Of a stretch of 64,000 bases of DNA, positions 17,895 through 27,846 are shown one piece after another. The stretch covers positions 310,001 to 374,000 of the forward strand of contig OZ252260.1 in NCBI GenBank assembly GCA_965249925.1, read 5' to 3'. Both the position numbers and the translations under genes were made by a program. Below the pieces are notes generated by a model, which did no database searches, was not told the origin of the DNA, and was given only the letters and a program-made list of their open reading frames with translations. This DNA comes from Hoeflea_A sp965249925. GTDB lineage: Bacteria; Pseudomonadota; Alphaproteobacteria; Rhizobiales; Rhizobiaceae. Position 1 is the first letter of the stretch. Every line of letters starts with the position of its first letter.

Positions 17895-19763
17895 ATGATT
17901 GCAGCTTTGCGCGCAACGATCGACTTTTTCCGGGGATACCGTGCCACGGGCGAGGCCGCCGCCAAGGATGATTATGCCGGACTGGGCGACTTGCCCGAAT
18001 GGCAGCTTGACGACCTCTATGACGGCATCGACTCACCGCAACTCCAGTCAGACCTGGAGCAGGCGGAACGCGACAGCACAGCCTTCCAGGAGCGCTGGAA
18101 GGGACGTCTGACTGACGCTGCGCAGGGCGAAGGCGACACGGGTCTGGGTGCTGCGCTAAGTCAGTTTGAAGCACTGGAAGAACTGCTTGGCCGCATCATC
18201 TCGTTTGCCGGGCTGACCTATTTTTCCGACACCAGCGATCCGCAACGGGCAAAGTTCTACGGCGATATCCAGGCAAGAATCACCGACATCAGCAGTCGCC
18301 TCCTGTTCTTCACGCTCGAACTCAACCGCATCGACGATGCAATCGTCGACGCCGCCATGGACCACGATCCGCACGCAAATCATTACCGGCCCTGGCTAAC
18401 GGATCTGCGCAAGGACAAGCCCTATCAACTCGAAGACCGGGTCGAGCAGCTGTTTCATGAAAAGTCGATTACCGGTCACGCGGCCTGGAACAGGCTGTTC
18501 GACGAAACCATGTCGTCTCTGCGTTTCCAGGTCGGCAAAGAGGACCTCACGCTGGAGCCGACCCTGAATAAGCTGCAGTCGGCCGATCGCACCGAACGGC
18601 AGCAAGCGGCATCGGCATTGGTAGAGACCTTTTCTGAGAACCTGCGGACTTTCAGCCTGATCACCAACACGCTGGCCAAGGATAAGGAGATTTCCGATCG
18701 CTGGCGTGGGTTCGAAGACATAGCCGACAGCAGGCACCTGGCGAACCGGGTCGAGCGCGGCGTTGTCGATGCCCTGACCGATTCGGTAGCCCGCGCCTAT
18801 CCACGGCTTTCCCACCGCTACTATGCCATGAAGGCCCGATGGCTCGGGCTAGACGTCATGGAGCACTGGGACCGCAACGCGCCGTTGCCTGAAACACCCC
18901 AGGCGGTGATTCCCTGGGATCGGGCCCGCGACACCGTTCTCGGCGCCTACCGGGACTTCGATCCGTTAATGGCCGATATTGCATTGCGGTTCTTCGACCG
19001 CAAGTGGATCGACGCTCCGGTGCGCCCCGGCAAGGCGCCGGGCGCTTTCGCCCATCCGACTGTGCCGTCGGCACATCCCTACGTACTGTTGAACTACATG
19101 GGCAAGCCGCGCGACGTCATGACGCTGGCCCATGAATTGGGGCACGGCGTGCATCAGGTGCTGGCGGGTGAACAGGGCGCACTGATGGCGCAGACACCGC
19201 TGACGCTGGCAGAAACCGCGTCGGTATTCGGCGAGATGCTGACGTTCCGGGCATTGCTCGAGCAGACCGAGGACGCGGCGGAGCGCAAGGCGATGCTGGC
19301 ACAAAAGGTCGAGGACATGATCAATACGGTCGTCCGGCAGATCGCTTTCTATCAGTTCGAGCGCAAGGTGCACACGGCCCGCCGCGAGGGCGAACTCACT
19401 GCCGAGCAGATCGGTGAACTATGGATGTCCGTCCAGCAGGACAGTCTTGGCCCGGCCATCCATCTGGCGTCGGGCTATGAGACCTTCTGGGCGTATATTC
19501 CCCATTTCATCCATTCGCCCTTCTACGTCTACGCCTACGCCTTCGGAGACTGTCTGGTGAACTCCCTCTACGCGGTCTACCAACAGGCCGACGATGGTTT
19601 CCAGGCCCGCTATTTCGACATGCTTCGCGCCGGCGGCACCAAGCACCATTCGGAGTTGCTGGCACCCTTCGGCCTGAACGCCAGCGATCCCGCGTTCTGG
19701 GATCGCGGCCTGGCGATGATCGAAGGGTTGATCGACGAGTTAGAAGCGCTGGACAAGCCCTAA
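17895..19763 (+). CDS. pepF: Oligoendopeptidase F (M3 family)
   Basis: A 622-residue cytoplasmic zinc metallopeptidase that degrades oligopeptides. The active site is HELGH at residues 413-417, with the third ligand Glu440 in LTLAETASVFGE. The usual helical body precedes it. The ATG at 17895 is chosen because AGGGA sits about 10 bases upstream; the in-frame ATG 78 bases earlier has no such site. It is monocistronic, and the next gene is 271 bases away. Confidence 0.93.
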   Translation: MIAALRATIDFFRGYRATGEAAAKDDYAGLGDLPEWQLDDLYDGIDSPQLQSDLEQAERDSTAFQERWKGRLTDAAQGEGDTGLGAALSQFEALEELLGRIISFAGLTYFSDTSDPQRAKFYGDIQARITDISSRLLFFTLELNRIDDAIVDAAMDHDPHANHYRPWLTDLRKDKPYQLEDRVEQLFHEKSITGHAAWNRLFDETMSSLRFQVGKEDLTLEPTLNKLQSADRTERQQAASALVETFSENLRTFSLITNTLAKDKEISDRWRGFEDIADSRHLANRVERGVVDALTDSVARAYPRLSHRYYAMKARWLGLDVMEHWDRNAPLPETPQAVIPWDRARDTVLGAYRDFDPLMADIALRFFDRKWIDAPVRPGKAPGAFAHPTVPSAHPYVLLNYMGKPRDVMTLAHELGHGVHQVLAGEQGALMAQTPLTLAETASVFGEMLTFRALLEQTEDAAERKAMLAQKVEDMINTVVRQIAFYQFERKVHTARREGELTAEQIGELWMSVQQDSLGPAIHLASGYETFWAYIPHFIHSPFYVYAYAFGDCLVNSLYAVYQQADDGFQARYFDMLRAGGTKHHSELLAPFGLNASDPAFWDRGLAMIEGLIDELEALDKP

Positions 19764-20034
19764 GTTCGCCCGTCGGCGGTCAGTTCAAGAGCCAGCCGCC
19801 CTTGAGACCGGGTCAAACGGATATCCCGTCGAGGCCCGGTGGGACGGCCAGGTGTTCTTTGTGCAACAGCGACCATTGCCACGTGTCGAGCGGTGAAACG
19901 ACGACGCGGAGGCCTTTCGGCAAAGGCGTCCCGCGGCTGCCTTTTCCCTTCCATCGTTGGTGCGATTGTGCTTAGAGCAACCGGATTCAAAGTGCCCCGC
20001 CCCGGCGCGCTCCCAACGGATGAGAGGACCCACA

Positions 20035-21480
20035 ATGGCTGATGCCGATTACCCTGTTTATGGCGAAATCACAGGTCCCATCGTGATGATCGGTTTCGGC
20101 TCCATCGGCCGCGGGACGCTGCCGCTGATCGAGCGGCATTTCACCTATGACAGGTCCCGCATGGTTGTCGTCGATCCACGCGATGACGACGCGGATCTGC
20201 TGCGCGAGCATGGTGTTCGTTTCGTCCAGCAGGCCATCACCGTCGACAATTACCGCGAGGTTTTGGAACCGCTTTTGACCACCGGCGACGGCCAGGGCTT
20301 TTGCGTCAACCTGTCCGTCGACACCTCGTCACTCGACATCATGAAATTCTGCCGTGAGATCGGAGTCCTTTACATCGACACCGTGGTGGAACCGTGGCTC
20401 GGCTTCTATTTCGACGACAGTCTCGACAACGCGGCTCGCACCAACTACGCGCTACGCGAACCGGTTAGGCAGGAAAAGATCGCCAGTCCCGGCGGCACCA
20501 CGGCCGTCTCCTGCTGCGGCGCCAATCCGGGCATGGTCTCATGGTTCGTCAAGCAGGCCCTGGTCAACCTCGCCCGTGATCTAAACCTGTCGTTTGAGGA
20601 ACCGGACCAGAACGATCGCGACGGTTGGGCGGCGTTGATGCATACGGTCGGCGTCAACGGCATCCATATCGCCGAACGTGATACCCAGCGCGCCGCAAAA
20701 CCGAAGCCGCTCAACGTCTTCTGGAACACGTGGTCGGCCGAGGGCTTCATTTCCGAAGGGTTACAGCCCTCCGAACTCGGCTGGGGAACCCACGAGAATT
20801 GGAAACCCGACAATGCGCGCGAGCAGGCGGAGGGGAGTAAGGCAGCGATCTTCTTGGAGCAGCCCGGTGCCAATACGCGGGTGCGTACCTGGTGCCCCAC
20901 GCCAGGTCCGCAATACGGCTTCCTGGTGACCCACAATGAATCGGTTTCGATCGCCGATTTCTTTACCCTGCGCGACGCGTCCGGCAATGTGACCTATCGG
21001 CCGACCTGCCACTATGCCTACCACCCGGCCAACGACGCCGTTTTGTCGTTGCACGAGATGTTCGGCAATGGCGGCACGCAGCAACCGGTGTTGCACGTGC
21101 TCGACGAAGACGAGCTGGTGGACGGCATCGACGAACTCGGGGTGCTGCTCTACGGCCATGCCAAGAACGCTTACTGGTACGGCTCCCGCCTGTCGGTCGA
21201 GGAAACCCGCAAACTGGCACCCTACCAGAACGCCACCGGCTTGCAGGTCACGTCGGCAGTGCTGGCCGGAATGGTCTGGGCGCTGGAGCATCCGCAGGCC
21301 GGAATCGTGGAAACCGACGAAATGGACTACCGGCGGTGTCTGGAGGTGCAGCTTCCCTATCTCGGCCCGGTCGAGGGGCACTATACGGACTGGACTCCGC
21401 TCACCGGACGCCCCGGCCTGTTTCCTGAGGATATTGACGAAAGCGACCCGTGGCAGTTCCGCAACGTGCTGGTACATTAG
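20035..21480 (+). CDS. hss: Homospermidine synthase
   Basis: A 481-residue NAD+-dependent enzyme that makes sym-homospermidine from putrescine (and/or spermidine). It has the Rossmann motif VMIGFGSIGRGTLPLIERHF and family segments SCCGANPGMVSWFVKQAL and GWGTHENW. The length is typical for bacterial enzymes. The ATG at 20035 has GAGAGG upstream. Homospermidine is a major polyamine in many Hyphomicrobiales. The 271-base spacer upstream (19764-20034) holds no recognised gene. Confidence 0.95.
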   Translation: MADADYPVYGEITGPIVMIGFGSIGRGTLPLIERHFTYDRSRMVVVDPRDDDADLLREHGVRFVQQAITVDNYREVLEPLLTTGDGQGFCVNLSVDTSSLDIMKFCREIGVLYIDTVVEPWLGFYFDDSLDNAARTNYALREPVRQEKIASPGGTTAVSCCGANPGMVSWFVKQALVNLARDLNLSFEEPDQNDRDGWAALMHTVGVNGIHIAERDTQRAAKPKPLNVFWNTWSAEGFISEGLQPSELGWGTHENWKPDNAREQAEGSKAAIFLEQPGANTRVRTWCPTPGPQYGFLVTHNESVSIADFFTLRDASGNVTYRPTCHYAYHPANDAVLSLHEMFGNGGTQQPVLHVLDEDELVDGIDELGVLLYGHAKNAYWYGSRLSVEETRKLAPYQNATGLQVTSAVLAGMVWALEHPQAGIVETDEMDYRRCLEVQLPYLGPVEGHYTDWTPLTGRPGLFPEDIDESDPWQFRNVLVH

Positions 21481-21656
21481 AAGCGAGCGGCCGATGTGCT
21501 GAAAGCGGCAGGGCCACCTGTGTGTTGCCGCTGTGCATCTCGCAATGACACGCTGAGGTGGTTTCACGGCGACCGCTTGACGGAACGGTGCCAGGCGTGC
21601 ACCGTTCGGATCATCTTGGGTGGATACGTGGCCGACGGGGATTCATGGAGGCGACC

Positions 21657-22019
21657 ATGCGGCAATCGATCAGACTATTATTCGTGATGATCCTGGCCGC
21701 AGGGCTTGCCGGTTGCCTTGGCACCTACGGGACTGGCCCAGGTGGTGGATCGAACGCGATCGACGGAGTATGGCTGGATCCCAACGGGATCGAGTCGCGT
21801 TTCTCCAATGGCTCGTTCGAAACCCGCACGACCGACACCAATACGCTGCTGGCGACCGGCCGCTATACGCAGATCAATCCGCGTCTCGTCCAGATCGACA
21901 TCCGGTCCCTGGTGCGCCAGACCACCTCAAGGGTCAATTGCTCGCTAGTATCACCGACACGGCTGAACTGCACGACGAGCGAAGGCCAACAGTTTTCGCT
22001 GACGCGACGGCTGGCCTAA
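21657..22019 (+). CDS. omp10: Omp10-type outer-membrane lipoprotein
   Basis: A 120-residue lipoprotein. The signal ends in a lipobox LAGC (about residue 20), followed by a Gly-rich linker and a small domain: IDGVWLDPNGIESRF, FETRTTDTN, VNCSLVSPTRLNC, FSLTRR. These segments closely resemble Brucella Omp10, a minor outer-membrane lipoprotein important for surface properties and virulence there. Two Cys in the domain may form a disulfide. The ATG at 21657 is preceded by GGAGG at 6 bases. Confidence 0.85.
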   Translation: MRQSIRLLFVMILAAGLAGCLGTYGTGPGGGSNAIDGVWLDPNGIESRFSNGSFETRTTDTNTLLATGRYTQINPRLVQIDIRSLVRQTTSRVNCSLVSPTRLNCTTSEGQQFSLTRRLA

Positions 22020-22086
22020 TACAGTCCGCAACGGTGCATGCCCAATAACAACGAAGAGCCGACCACGGTTTAGGGAGGATACGGTC

Positions 22087-23340
22087 TTGACGGATTTTTT
22101 CGACGAGCTCGAAACCCGCGAGTCTGAGGCGCGGGAGGCGGATTTGTTTTCCCGGTTGCCCGCGTTTCTGGCCGACGCGCTGGCAGCCACCGACGGTCTC
22201 AAGGGCTGGCTGGGTGACATCGACCCGTCCGCAGTCGCCAACCGCGAAGCACTTGCCACACTGCCTGTCCTGCGCAAACCCGAATTGATGCGGATGCAGA
22301 CCGAGAACCCGCCCTTCGGGGGTTTGGCACGAGACAGTGCGCTGCGCGGCAATCGCGTATTCATGTCACCCGGTCCGATCTGGGAACCGCAGGGGCCGGG
22401 TATCGATCCCTGGCAATCGGCTCGGGCGCTCTTTGCGGCCGGGATTCGATCCGGCGATACGATCCACAACGCGCTGTCCTACCACATGACTCCCGGGGCG
22501 TTCATCCTGGAGGAAGGCGCCCGGGCGCTTGGATGCCTGGTTTTTCCGGCCGGCGTCGGCAACACGGACGCGCAGGTCGAGGCGGCGGCGGCGCTGCGGC
22601 CGGATGCCTACACGGGCACGCCCGACTATCTGAAGGTGATGCTCGACAAAGCAGATGAACTGGGCAAGGACCTGTCGTCGATCCGACGCGCGCTGGTGTC
22701 CGGCGGCGCCCTGTTTCCATCCATGCGCGATGAATACCGCCAACGCGGAGTTCACGTGCTACAGGCTTACGCCACAGCCGACATTGGGATTATCGCCTAT
22801 GAAAGCGCCGATGCGGACGGCAGTCCGCATCCGGGTATGATCGTCAACGAAAACATGATCGTTGAAATCGTCAGACCGGGCTCCAACGAACCGGTGTCCG
22901 ATGGCGAGGTCGGGGAACTGGTCGTGACCGCTCTCAATCCCACCTATCCACTGGTTCGGTTTGGCACCGGTGATTTATCGGCTGTTCTCGAGGGAAGCTC
23001 ACCCTGCGGCAGGACCGGCACCCGCATCAAGGGCTGGATGGGTCGCGCCGATCAACGCACCAAGGTCAAGGGCATGTTTGTCGACCCCAAACAGATCGCA
23101 GCGCTGCTCGAACGTCACCCGGATGTGGCGAAGGCACGGCTGGTGGTCTACCGCGAGGGTGCCGGAGACGCCATGATACTGGAGGTCGAGCCGGTTGGCG
23201 AAAACACACCGGACGCCGATGCGCTCGCCGCCAGCCTCTCCGACATCACCAAATTGCGCGGCAAGGCGGTGGTACGGCCCTTGGGAAGCCTGCCCAACGA
23301 TGGCAAGGTGATCGCAGACGAACGTGACTATGAGTCCTAG
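22087..23340 (+). CDS. Phenylacetate-CoA ligase (PaaK)-like protein with altered P-loop
   Basis: A 417-residue member of the PaaK branch of adenylate-forming ligases. It shows DAYTGTPDYLKVML, ALVSGGALFPSMRDEYRQRG, YATADIGIIAYE and the hinge-like LVRFGTGDLSAVL and RADQRTKVKGMFV. Where PaaK has the ATP-binding Ser/Thr-Ser-Gly-Thr-Thr-Gly loop, this protein reads FMSPGPIWEPQG. ATP use is therefore uncertain. The start is TTG at 22087 with GGGAGG nine bases upstream. The substrate is unknown. Confidence 0.82.
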   Translation: MTDFFDELETRESEAREADLFSRLPAFLADALAATDGLKGWLGDIDPSAVANREALATLPVLRKPELMRMQTENPPFGGLARDSALRGNRVFMSPGPIWEPQGPGIDPWQSARALFAAGIRSGDTIHNALSYHMTPGAFILEEGARALGCLVFPAGVGNTDAQVEAAAALRPDAYTGTPDYLKVMLDKADELGKDLSSIRRALVSGGALFPSMRDEYRQRGVHVLQAYATADIGIIAYESADADGSPHPGMIVNENMIVEIVRPGSNEPVSDGEVGELVVTALNPTYPLVRFGTGDLSAVLEGSSPCGRTGTRIKGWMGRADQRTKVKGMFVDPKQIAALLERHPDVAKARLVVYREGAGDAMILEVEPVGENTPDADALAASLSDITKLRGKAVVRPLGSLPNDGKVIADERDYES

Positions 23341-23518
23341 AGCCCAATAGGCGTCGCACTTGGCAAACCGGAACCGGCGATAGGCGAACGTGCCGCAGCT
23401 GAGCCTGGTGCCCCGCCATGCGGTGCGGTTGAAATCGTGCACCATCCGCATATCTTGCAAAGCGGATACAATACCCTGCACTGGACCCCGGACAATGGAC
23501 AGCAGCAATACCCGGACC

Positions 23519-24583
23519 ATGACGCGCGACATCACACCACCCGCCGAAAACGGCCCGGTGGAGACATATCTGCCGAAGGAGCATCCCAAGGTTGCCTTCG
23601 GCCGGATCGGCGTGCTGCTGGTCAATTTGGGTACACCGGATGGTACCGACTTTACCTCGATGCGCCGCTATCTACGGGAGTTCCTCACCGATAAGCGCGT
23701 TATCGAATGGCCGCGAGCACTGTGGTACCCGATTCTGTTCGGCATCGTTCTGAACACCCGGCCCGGCAAGGTCGGTAAAGCCTATGAATCGATTTGGAAC
23801 AAGGAGCTCGACGAAAGCTATCTGCGGACCTACACGCGCAGCCAATCGGAACGGCTGGCCGAAGCGCTGAGCGTGCATCCCAACATAACGGTCGACTGGG
23901 CCATGCGCTATGGACAACCGTCGATACCGGATCGACTTGCCGCCTTGCAACAGGCCGGTTGCGAACGCATTGTGCTGTTTCCGCTTTATCCGCAATACGC
24001 GGCCAGCACCACCGCCACGGTCAACGACAAGGCGTTTGATGCGCTGACCCGGATGCGCTGGCAACCGGCGTTGCGCACGGTGCCGCCCTATCACGACGAT
24101 CCGGCTTACATCGATGCGATTGCCGAATCCATCGAGCATCACTTGGCAAGCCTGGATTGGGAACCGGAAGTGGTCCTCGCATCGTTCCACGGCATCCCGA
24201 TGTCTTATTTCACCAAGGGCGATCCTTATCATTGCCATTGCATGAAGACGGCGCGGCTCGTACGCGAGCGTCTCGGTTGGGAAGAAGGCCGGCTGCGTAG
24301 CACCTTCCAGTCGCGTTTTGGCCCGGAGGAATGGCTACAGCCCTATACCGACGAGACTGTCGAGCAACTCGCCCAGGACGGTGTCAAGTCGATCGCCATT
24401 ATCAATCCCGGCTTCGTTTCCGATTGCCTGGAAACCCTGGAGGAGATTGCCGGCGAAGCGGCCGAGATTTTCCATGAAAACGGTGGCAAAAACTTCACGC
24501 ACATCCCCTGCCTCAACGATGGCGAGGCGGGTATGGCCGTCATTGAAGCGGTCGTTCGCCGCGAACTGAGTGGCTGGCTCTAG
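23519..24583 (+). CDS. hemH: Ferrochelatase
   Basis: About 354 residues. It inserts Fe2+ into protoporphyrin IX, the last step of heme synthesis. Characteristic segments are VGVLLVNLGTPD-like (here IGVLLVNLGTPDGTDF), LFPLYPQYAASTTATV, ASFHGIPMSYFTKGD with the catalytic His, and NPGFVSDCLETLEEI. Two ATGs at 23495 and 23519 are possible starts, neither with a strong ribosome site. It is membrane-associated and probably monocistronic. The 254 bases downstream (24584-24837) are AT-rich without a recognised gene. Confidence 0.95.
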   Translation: MTRDITPPAENGPVETYLPKEHPKVAFGRIGVLLVNLGTPDGTDFTSMRRYLREFLTDKRVIEWPRALWYPILFGIVLNTRPGKVGKAYESIWNKELDESYLRTYTRSQSERLAEALSVHPNITVDWAMRYGQPSIPDRLAALQQAGCERIVLFPLYPQYAASTTATVNDKAFDALTRMRWQPALRTVPPYHDDPAYIDAIAESIEHHLASLDWEPEVVLASFHGIPMSYFTKGDPYHCHCMKTARLVRERLGWEEGRLRSTFQSRFGPEEWLQPYTDETVEQLAQDGVKSIAIINPGFVSDCLETLEEIAGEAAEIFHENGGKNFTHIPCLNDGEAGMAVIEAVVRRELSGWL

Positions 24584-24837
24584 GCGCCACGGTTCTGTTC
24601 GTCGCTGAAGTGATTTCTAAGAAATAGCTTCTAATCTCTTACAAAAAAACGGTATTTCTGCTCCAAACCTCCGCCGGATGTCGGAAAGATACCGCATCTG
24701 GCATTTGCAACTCCCGATGAATATCCCCACATAGAATCCGGGGATGTCAGTTGGGTAGCCGGTGATTCGGCCGGGCCGTCAGGCTCGTCCGGAGATGGGT
24801 ACCGGGTAATTCGTGTCATTTGAACGGAGGTTGCACC

Positions 24838-25830
24838 ATGCCGCTGCAGGGCTTCGATATTGCGGTTATCGTTTTCGTCGTGTTCGTCATACTGGTCCTC
24901 TTCGCGGGGATCAAAACGGTACCGCAGGGCTTCAACTATACGGTCGAGCGATTCGGCCGGTATACCAGGACGCTGAGCCCCGGCCTGAACCTCATTGTGC
25001 CGTTTGTTGACCGTGTCGGCGCACGGATGAACATGATGGAACAGGTTCTCGATGTTCCGACCCAGGAGGTGATTACCCGCGACAACGCCAGCGTCGCCGC
25101 GGACGCGGTCTCGTTCTATCAGGTGCTCAACGCGCCTCAGGCAGCCTACCAGGTCAACCATCTGGAGACCGCCCTGCTCAACCTCACAATGACCAACATC
25201 CGTTCCGTCATGGGCTCGATGGACCTCGACGAGTTGCTGTCGAACCGAGACGCCATCAACGACCGGCTGTTGCGGGTCGTTGACGAGGCCGCCAACCCGT
25301 GGGGTGTCAAAATCACCCGGGTCGAGATCAAGGACATCAACCCGCCCAACGACCTGATCGACGCCATGGCGCGTCAAATGAAAGCCGAACGCGACAAGCG
25401 CGCCGAGGTTCTGGAGGCGGAAGGGGCACGCAATGCGCAGATCCTGCGCGCCGAGGGCTCCAAACAGGCGGCCATCCTGGAAGCCGAGGGAACGCGGGAA
25501 GCCGCCTTCCGCGAGGCCGAGGCGCGCGAGCGCATGGCCGAGGCTGAGGCCAAGGCGACCCAGGTCGTGTCGGACGCTATCGCCAGCGGCGATGTACAGG
25601 CTATCAACTACTTCGTCGCTCAGAAATACACCGAGGCGCTCGCGTCGATCGGTACCGCCCGCAACCAGAAGATCGTGCTGATGCCGATGGAAGCGTCGTC
25701 GCTGATCGGAAGTCTCGGCGGTATTGGAGCGATCGCCAGAGAGGTGTTTTCAGACGCGGGCGCCGATGATGGCGGCGTGCAACGCGGCCGCTCGGTACCG
25801 GAGGCGGGCAATCGGGAGGATCCGCTATGA
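24838..25830 (+). CDS. qmcA: SPFH/Band 7 (stomatin-like) membrane protein
   Basis: A 330-residue protein with one N-terminal membrane helix (DIAVIVFVVFVILVLFAGI). The SPFH domain follows (TVPQGFNYTVERFGRY, SPGLNLIVPFVDRV). A long Ala/Glu-rich coiled coil runs from about 185 to 245. These proteins form large membrane-bound cages, and QmcA associates with FtsH in E. coli. The ATG at 24838 has GGAGG upstream. It overlaps the NfeD gene by 4 bases (ATGA), the classical stomatin/NfeD operon. Confidence 0.92.
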   Translation: MPLQGFDIAVIVFVVFVILVLFAGIKTVPQGFNYTVERFGRYTRTLSPGLNLIVPFVDRVGARMNMMEQVLDVPTQEVITRDNASVAADAVSFYQVLNAPQAAYQVNHLETALLNLTMTNIRSVMGSMDLDELLSNRDAINDRLLRVVDEAANPWGVKITRVEIKDINPPNDLIDAMARQMKAERDKRAEVLEAEGARNAQILRAEGSKQAAILEAEGTREAAFREAEARERMAEAEAKATQVVSDAIASGDVQAINYFVAQKYTEALASIGTARNQKIVLMPMEASSLIGSLGGIGAIAREVFSDAGADDGGVQRGRSVPEAGNREDPL

Positions 25831-26288
25831 TCGAAAACATTGTCATCGAGCTTGGCCCCTGGAGCTGGTGGGTGCTCGGATTGGTGCTGCTGGCGGCCGA
25901 GGTCGTTCTTCCGGGCTTCTTCCTGATCTGGATCGGCCTGGCGGCGATCGTCGTGGGTTGTATTTCCCTGTTCCACTGGGGCAGCCCGCTGTGGCCTTGG
26001 CAGCTGCAGGTCATGGTGTTCGGCGTTCTCTCCGTGGGCTCGGCCTTTGTCGGCAAACGGGTGATGACGAAGCTCGGAGACGAGACCGACGAGCCGCTGC
26101 TCAACCAGCGTGGTGCCAGCCTGGTCGGACGCACCGCGACACTGACCGAACCGATCAGCGAGGGCCGCGGCCGCATCCGGATCGACGATACAATCTGGGT
26201 TGTCGACGGCCCCGACCTGCCGGTTGGAACGCGGGTGCGAATCACCGAAAGCACCGGCCGCGAATTGCGCGTCGAGCGGGTGCCATAA
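25827..26288 (+). CDS. NfeD-family membrane protein
   Basis: A 153-residue short NfeD (YbbK type). Three hydrophobic segments (WSWWVLGLVLLAAEVVLPGF, LIWIGLAAIVVGCISL, LQVMVFGVLSVGSAFVG) are followed by a C-terminal OB-fold (LVGRTATLTEPISEGRGRI). It is the partner of the upstream SPFH protein; the two are thought to cooperate in membrane microdomain organisation. Start and stop overlap indicates translational coupling. Confidence 0.9.
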   Translation: MIENIVIELGPWSWWVLGLVLLAAEVVLPGFFLIWIGLAAIVVGCISLFHWGSPLWPWQLQVMVFGVLSVGSAFVGKRVMTKLGDETDEPLLNQRGASLVGRTATLTEPISEGRGRIRIDDTIWVVDGPDLPVGTRVRITESTGRELRVERVP

Positions 26289-26354
26289 AGGAAGCCTTAA
26301 CCATGTCGCTTTACGGTTTGAAAGGATTTCAAACCGGACTGGTTCAAGGCGCCG

Positions 26355-27845
26355 ATGGCATCGCATGTGCGCAAAAACACCGTTGGTGCACAGGTCATGG
26401 CGCCGTTCTTTGGCATCCTGTGCGCACTCACCTGCACGCTCGCCTTTGGCACCGTTGCGACGGCCCAAACCATCGAGAACGATGACCTTCGGCTGCGGGG
26501 AATAGTCGGCGCTGACGGCATGACACCCGAGCAGCAACGCCAGTTCCTGCGCTCCGCGGAACGTCTGGCCGACACCGACGACACCGCACCGCAGGAAGAT
26601 AACCGGGAAACCGAGGATCCGATCACCGGCTCCGTTCCGCCGGTACAGTCGGCAGGACAGGTCAATCCCCGTCAAAGCACTGTCGACGACCAGGCGAATC
26701 TGGTCGTCGAAGACGATCCGTTCGGTCCGGTGGGCATTCGCGTAGGACGGTTCGTCCTGCGGCCATCGGTGACCCAACAGATCGCCCATGAAATCGACAA
26801 TGACGGCGATGTCAAAACCGAACGCACCTACAGCCGCACGGTGCTACGCGGTGAGCTGGAATCGGACTGGTCGCGTCATCGGCTGCGCATTTATGGCGAG
26901 CAGGTTCTCGACAAGACGATTAGCGGCGACGGCCCCGAAGACCCGAACACCCTGGTCGAGGCTGACCTGCGGCTCGATGTATCGGAAACCACCACCGCAA
27001 ATCTGGGTTTCGATTACGAGTTCGGGCGCGAAAGCCAGTCGGACGCCAACGCCGTCGGCAATGCTTTCGCCCAATCCGTTGTCCACGAATTCGATGCCGC
27101 CGCATCGATCGAGCATATATTCGGGCTGTGGCGCGGTCGGGCGGCCTTCGACGTCGGCCGCTCCACTTTCGGCGATGCCGAACTCGCCGACGGAACCATC
27201 ATAGACCAATCGGACCGCAACGAAACCAATTACACCGTGACGCTTCGCGCCGGCAGGGATATCGGCTCGTCGCATCTGCCGTTTGTGGAGGGCGACTTCG
27301 AGCAGATCGTCTATGATGACGAGCTGGATAATGGTGGCTTTGCCCGATCGTCCAAAACCTACGGATTGCGGGTTGGTACGGCTTTCGATTTCGGCGAAAA
27401 ACTCAATGGCGAACTCGCCGTCGGCTATGCGCAGCGCGACATTGACGACCCGCGCTTGTCGCCCATCAGGGCGGTAACCATAAACGGCTACACCAACTGG
27501 TCGCCACGCCGCGGCACGGACGTTCTATTGGCTCTGTTCACCGCGCTGGAAGATTCGACCACACCGAACGAGCCCGGATCGGTATATTACACCGCGACGA
27601 CGGAAGTGACCCGCCGGCTGCGCGAAAATGTCGATCTCGACATGAGTGCACTGATCGGTTGGCGCGACTACACCGGCGTTTTGAACAACCAGATCGTCTA
27701 CGGCCTCGGCGCCGGGTTCACCTGGTGGCTCAATCGCCGCTTCGGCATCGAGGGCGGGTTGTCATACGAGAAGACCGTCACCGAGGGAGACGGTGTGGAC
27801 AGCGACGATTTCTTTGCCGGCATCGGGATCGTGCTTCGGCCGTGA
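26355..27845 (+). CDS. Outer-membrane beta-barrel protein (BBP2-like)
   Basis: A 496-residue exported protein with a signal peptide (ending near VATAQ). An acidic, disordered region spans ~40-125. The barrel part (~130-496) has alternating polar/hydrophobic strands and ends with Phe-Phe-x-Gly-Ile-Gly-Ile-Val-Leu-Arg-Pro. It resembles putative beta-barrel porin 2 proteins, often near exopolysaccharide or envelope genes. It ends one base before the galU stop on the opposite strand. The substrate, or whether it forms a pore, is unknown. Confidence 0.8.
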   Translation: MASHVRKNTVGAQVMAPFFGILCALTCTLAFGTVATAQTIENDDLRLRGIVGADGMTPEQQRQFLRSAERLADTDDTAPQEDNRETEDPITGSVPPVQSAGQVNPRQSTVDDQANLVVEDDPFGPVGIRVGRFVLRPSVTQQIAHEIDNDGDVKTERTYSRTVLRGELESDWSRHRLRIYGEQVLDKTISGDGPEDPNTLVEADLRLDVSETTTANLGFDYEFGRESQSDANAVGNAFAQSVVHEFDAAASIEHIFGLWRGRAAFDVGRSTFGDAELADGTIIDQSDRNETNYTVTLRAGRDIGSSHLPFVEGDFEQIVYDDELDNGGFARSSKTYGLRVGTAFDFGEKLNGELAVGYAQRDIDDPRLSPIRAVTINGYTNWSPRRGTDVLLALFTALEDSTTPNEPGSVYYTATTEVTRRLRENVDLDMSALIGWRDYTGVLNNQIVYGLGAGFTWWLNRRFGIEGGLSYEKTVTEGDGVDSDDFFAGIGIVLRP

Positions 27846-27846
27846 T

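Noticed and set aside
25620..26789. 389-residue open frame opposite the SPFH, NfeD and beta-barrel genes
   Set aside because: It spans three real genes on the other strand and has no domain signature.
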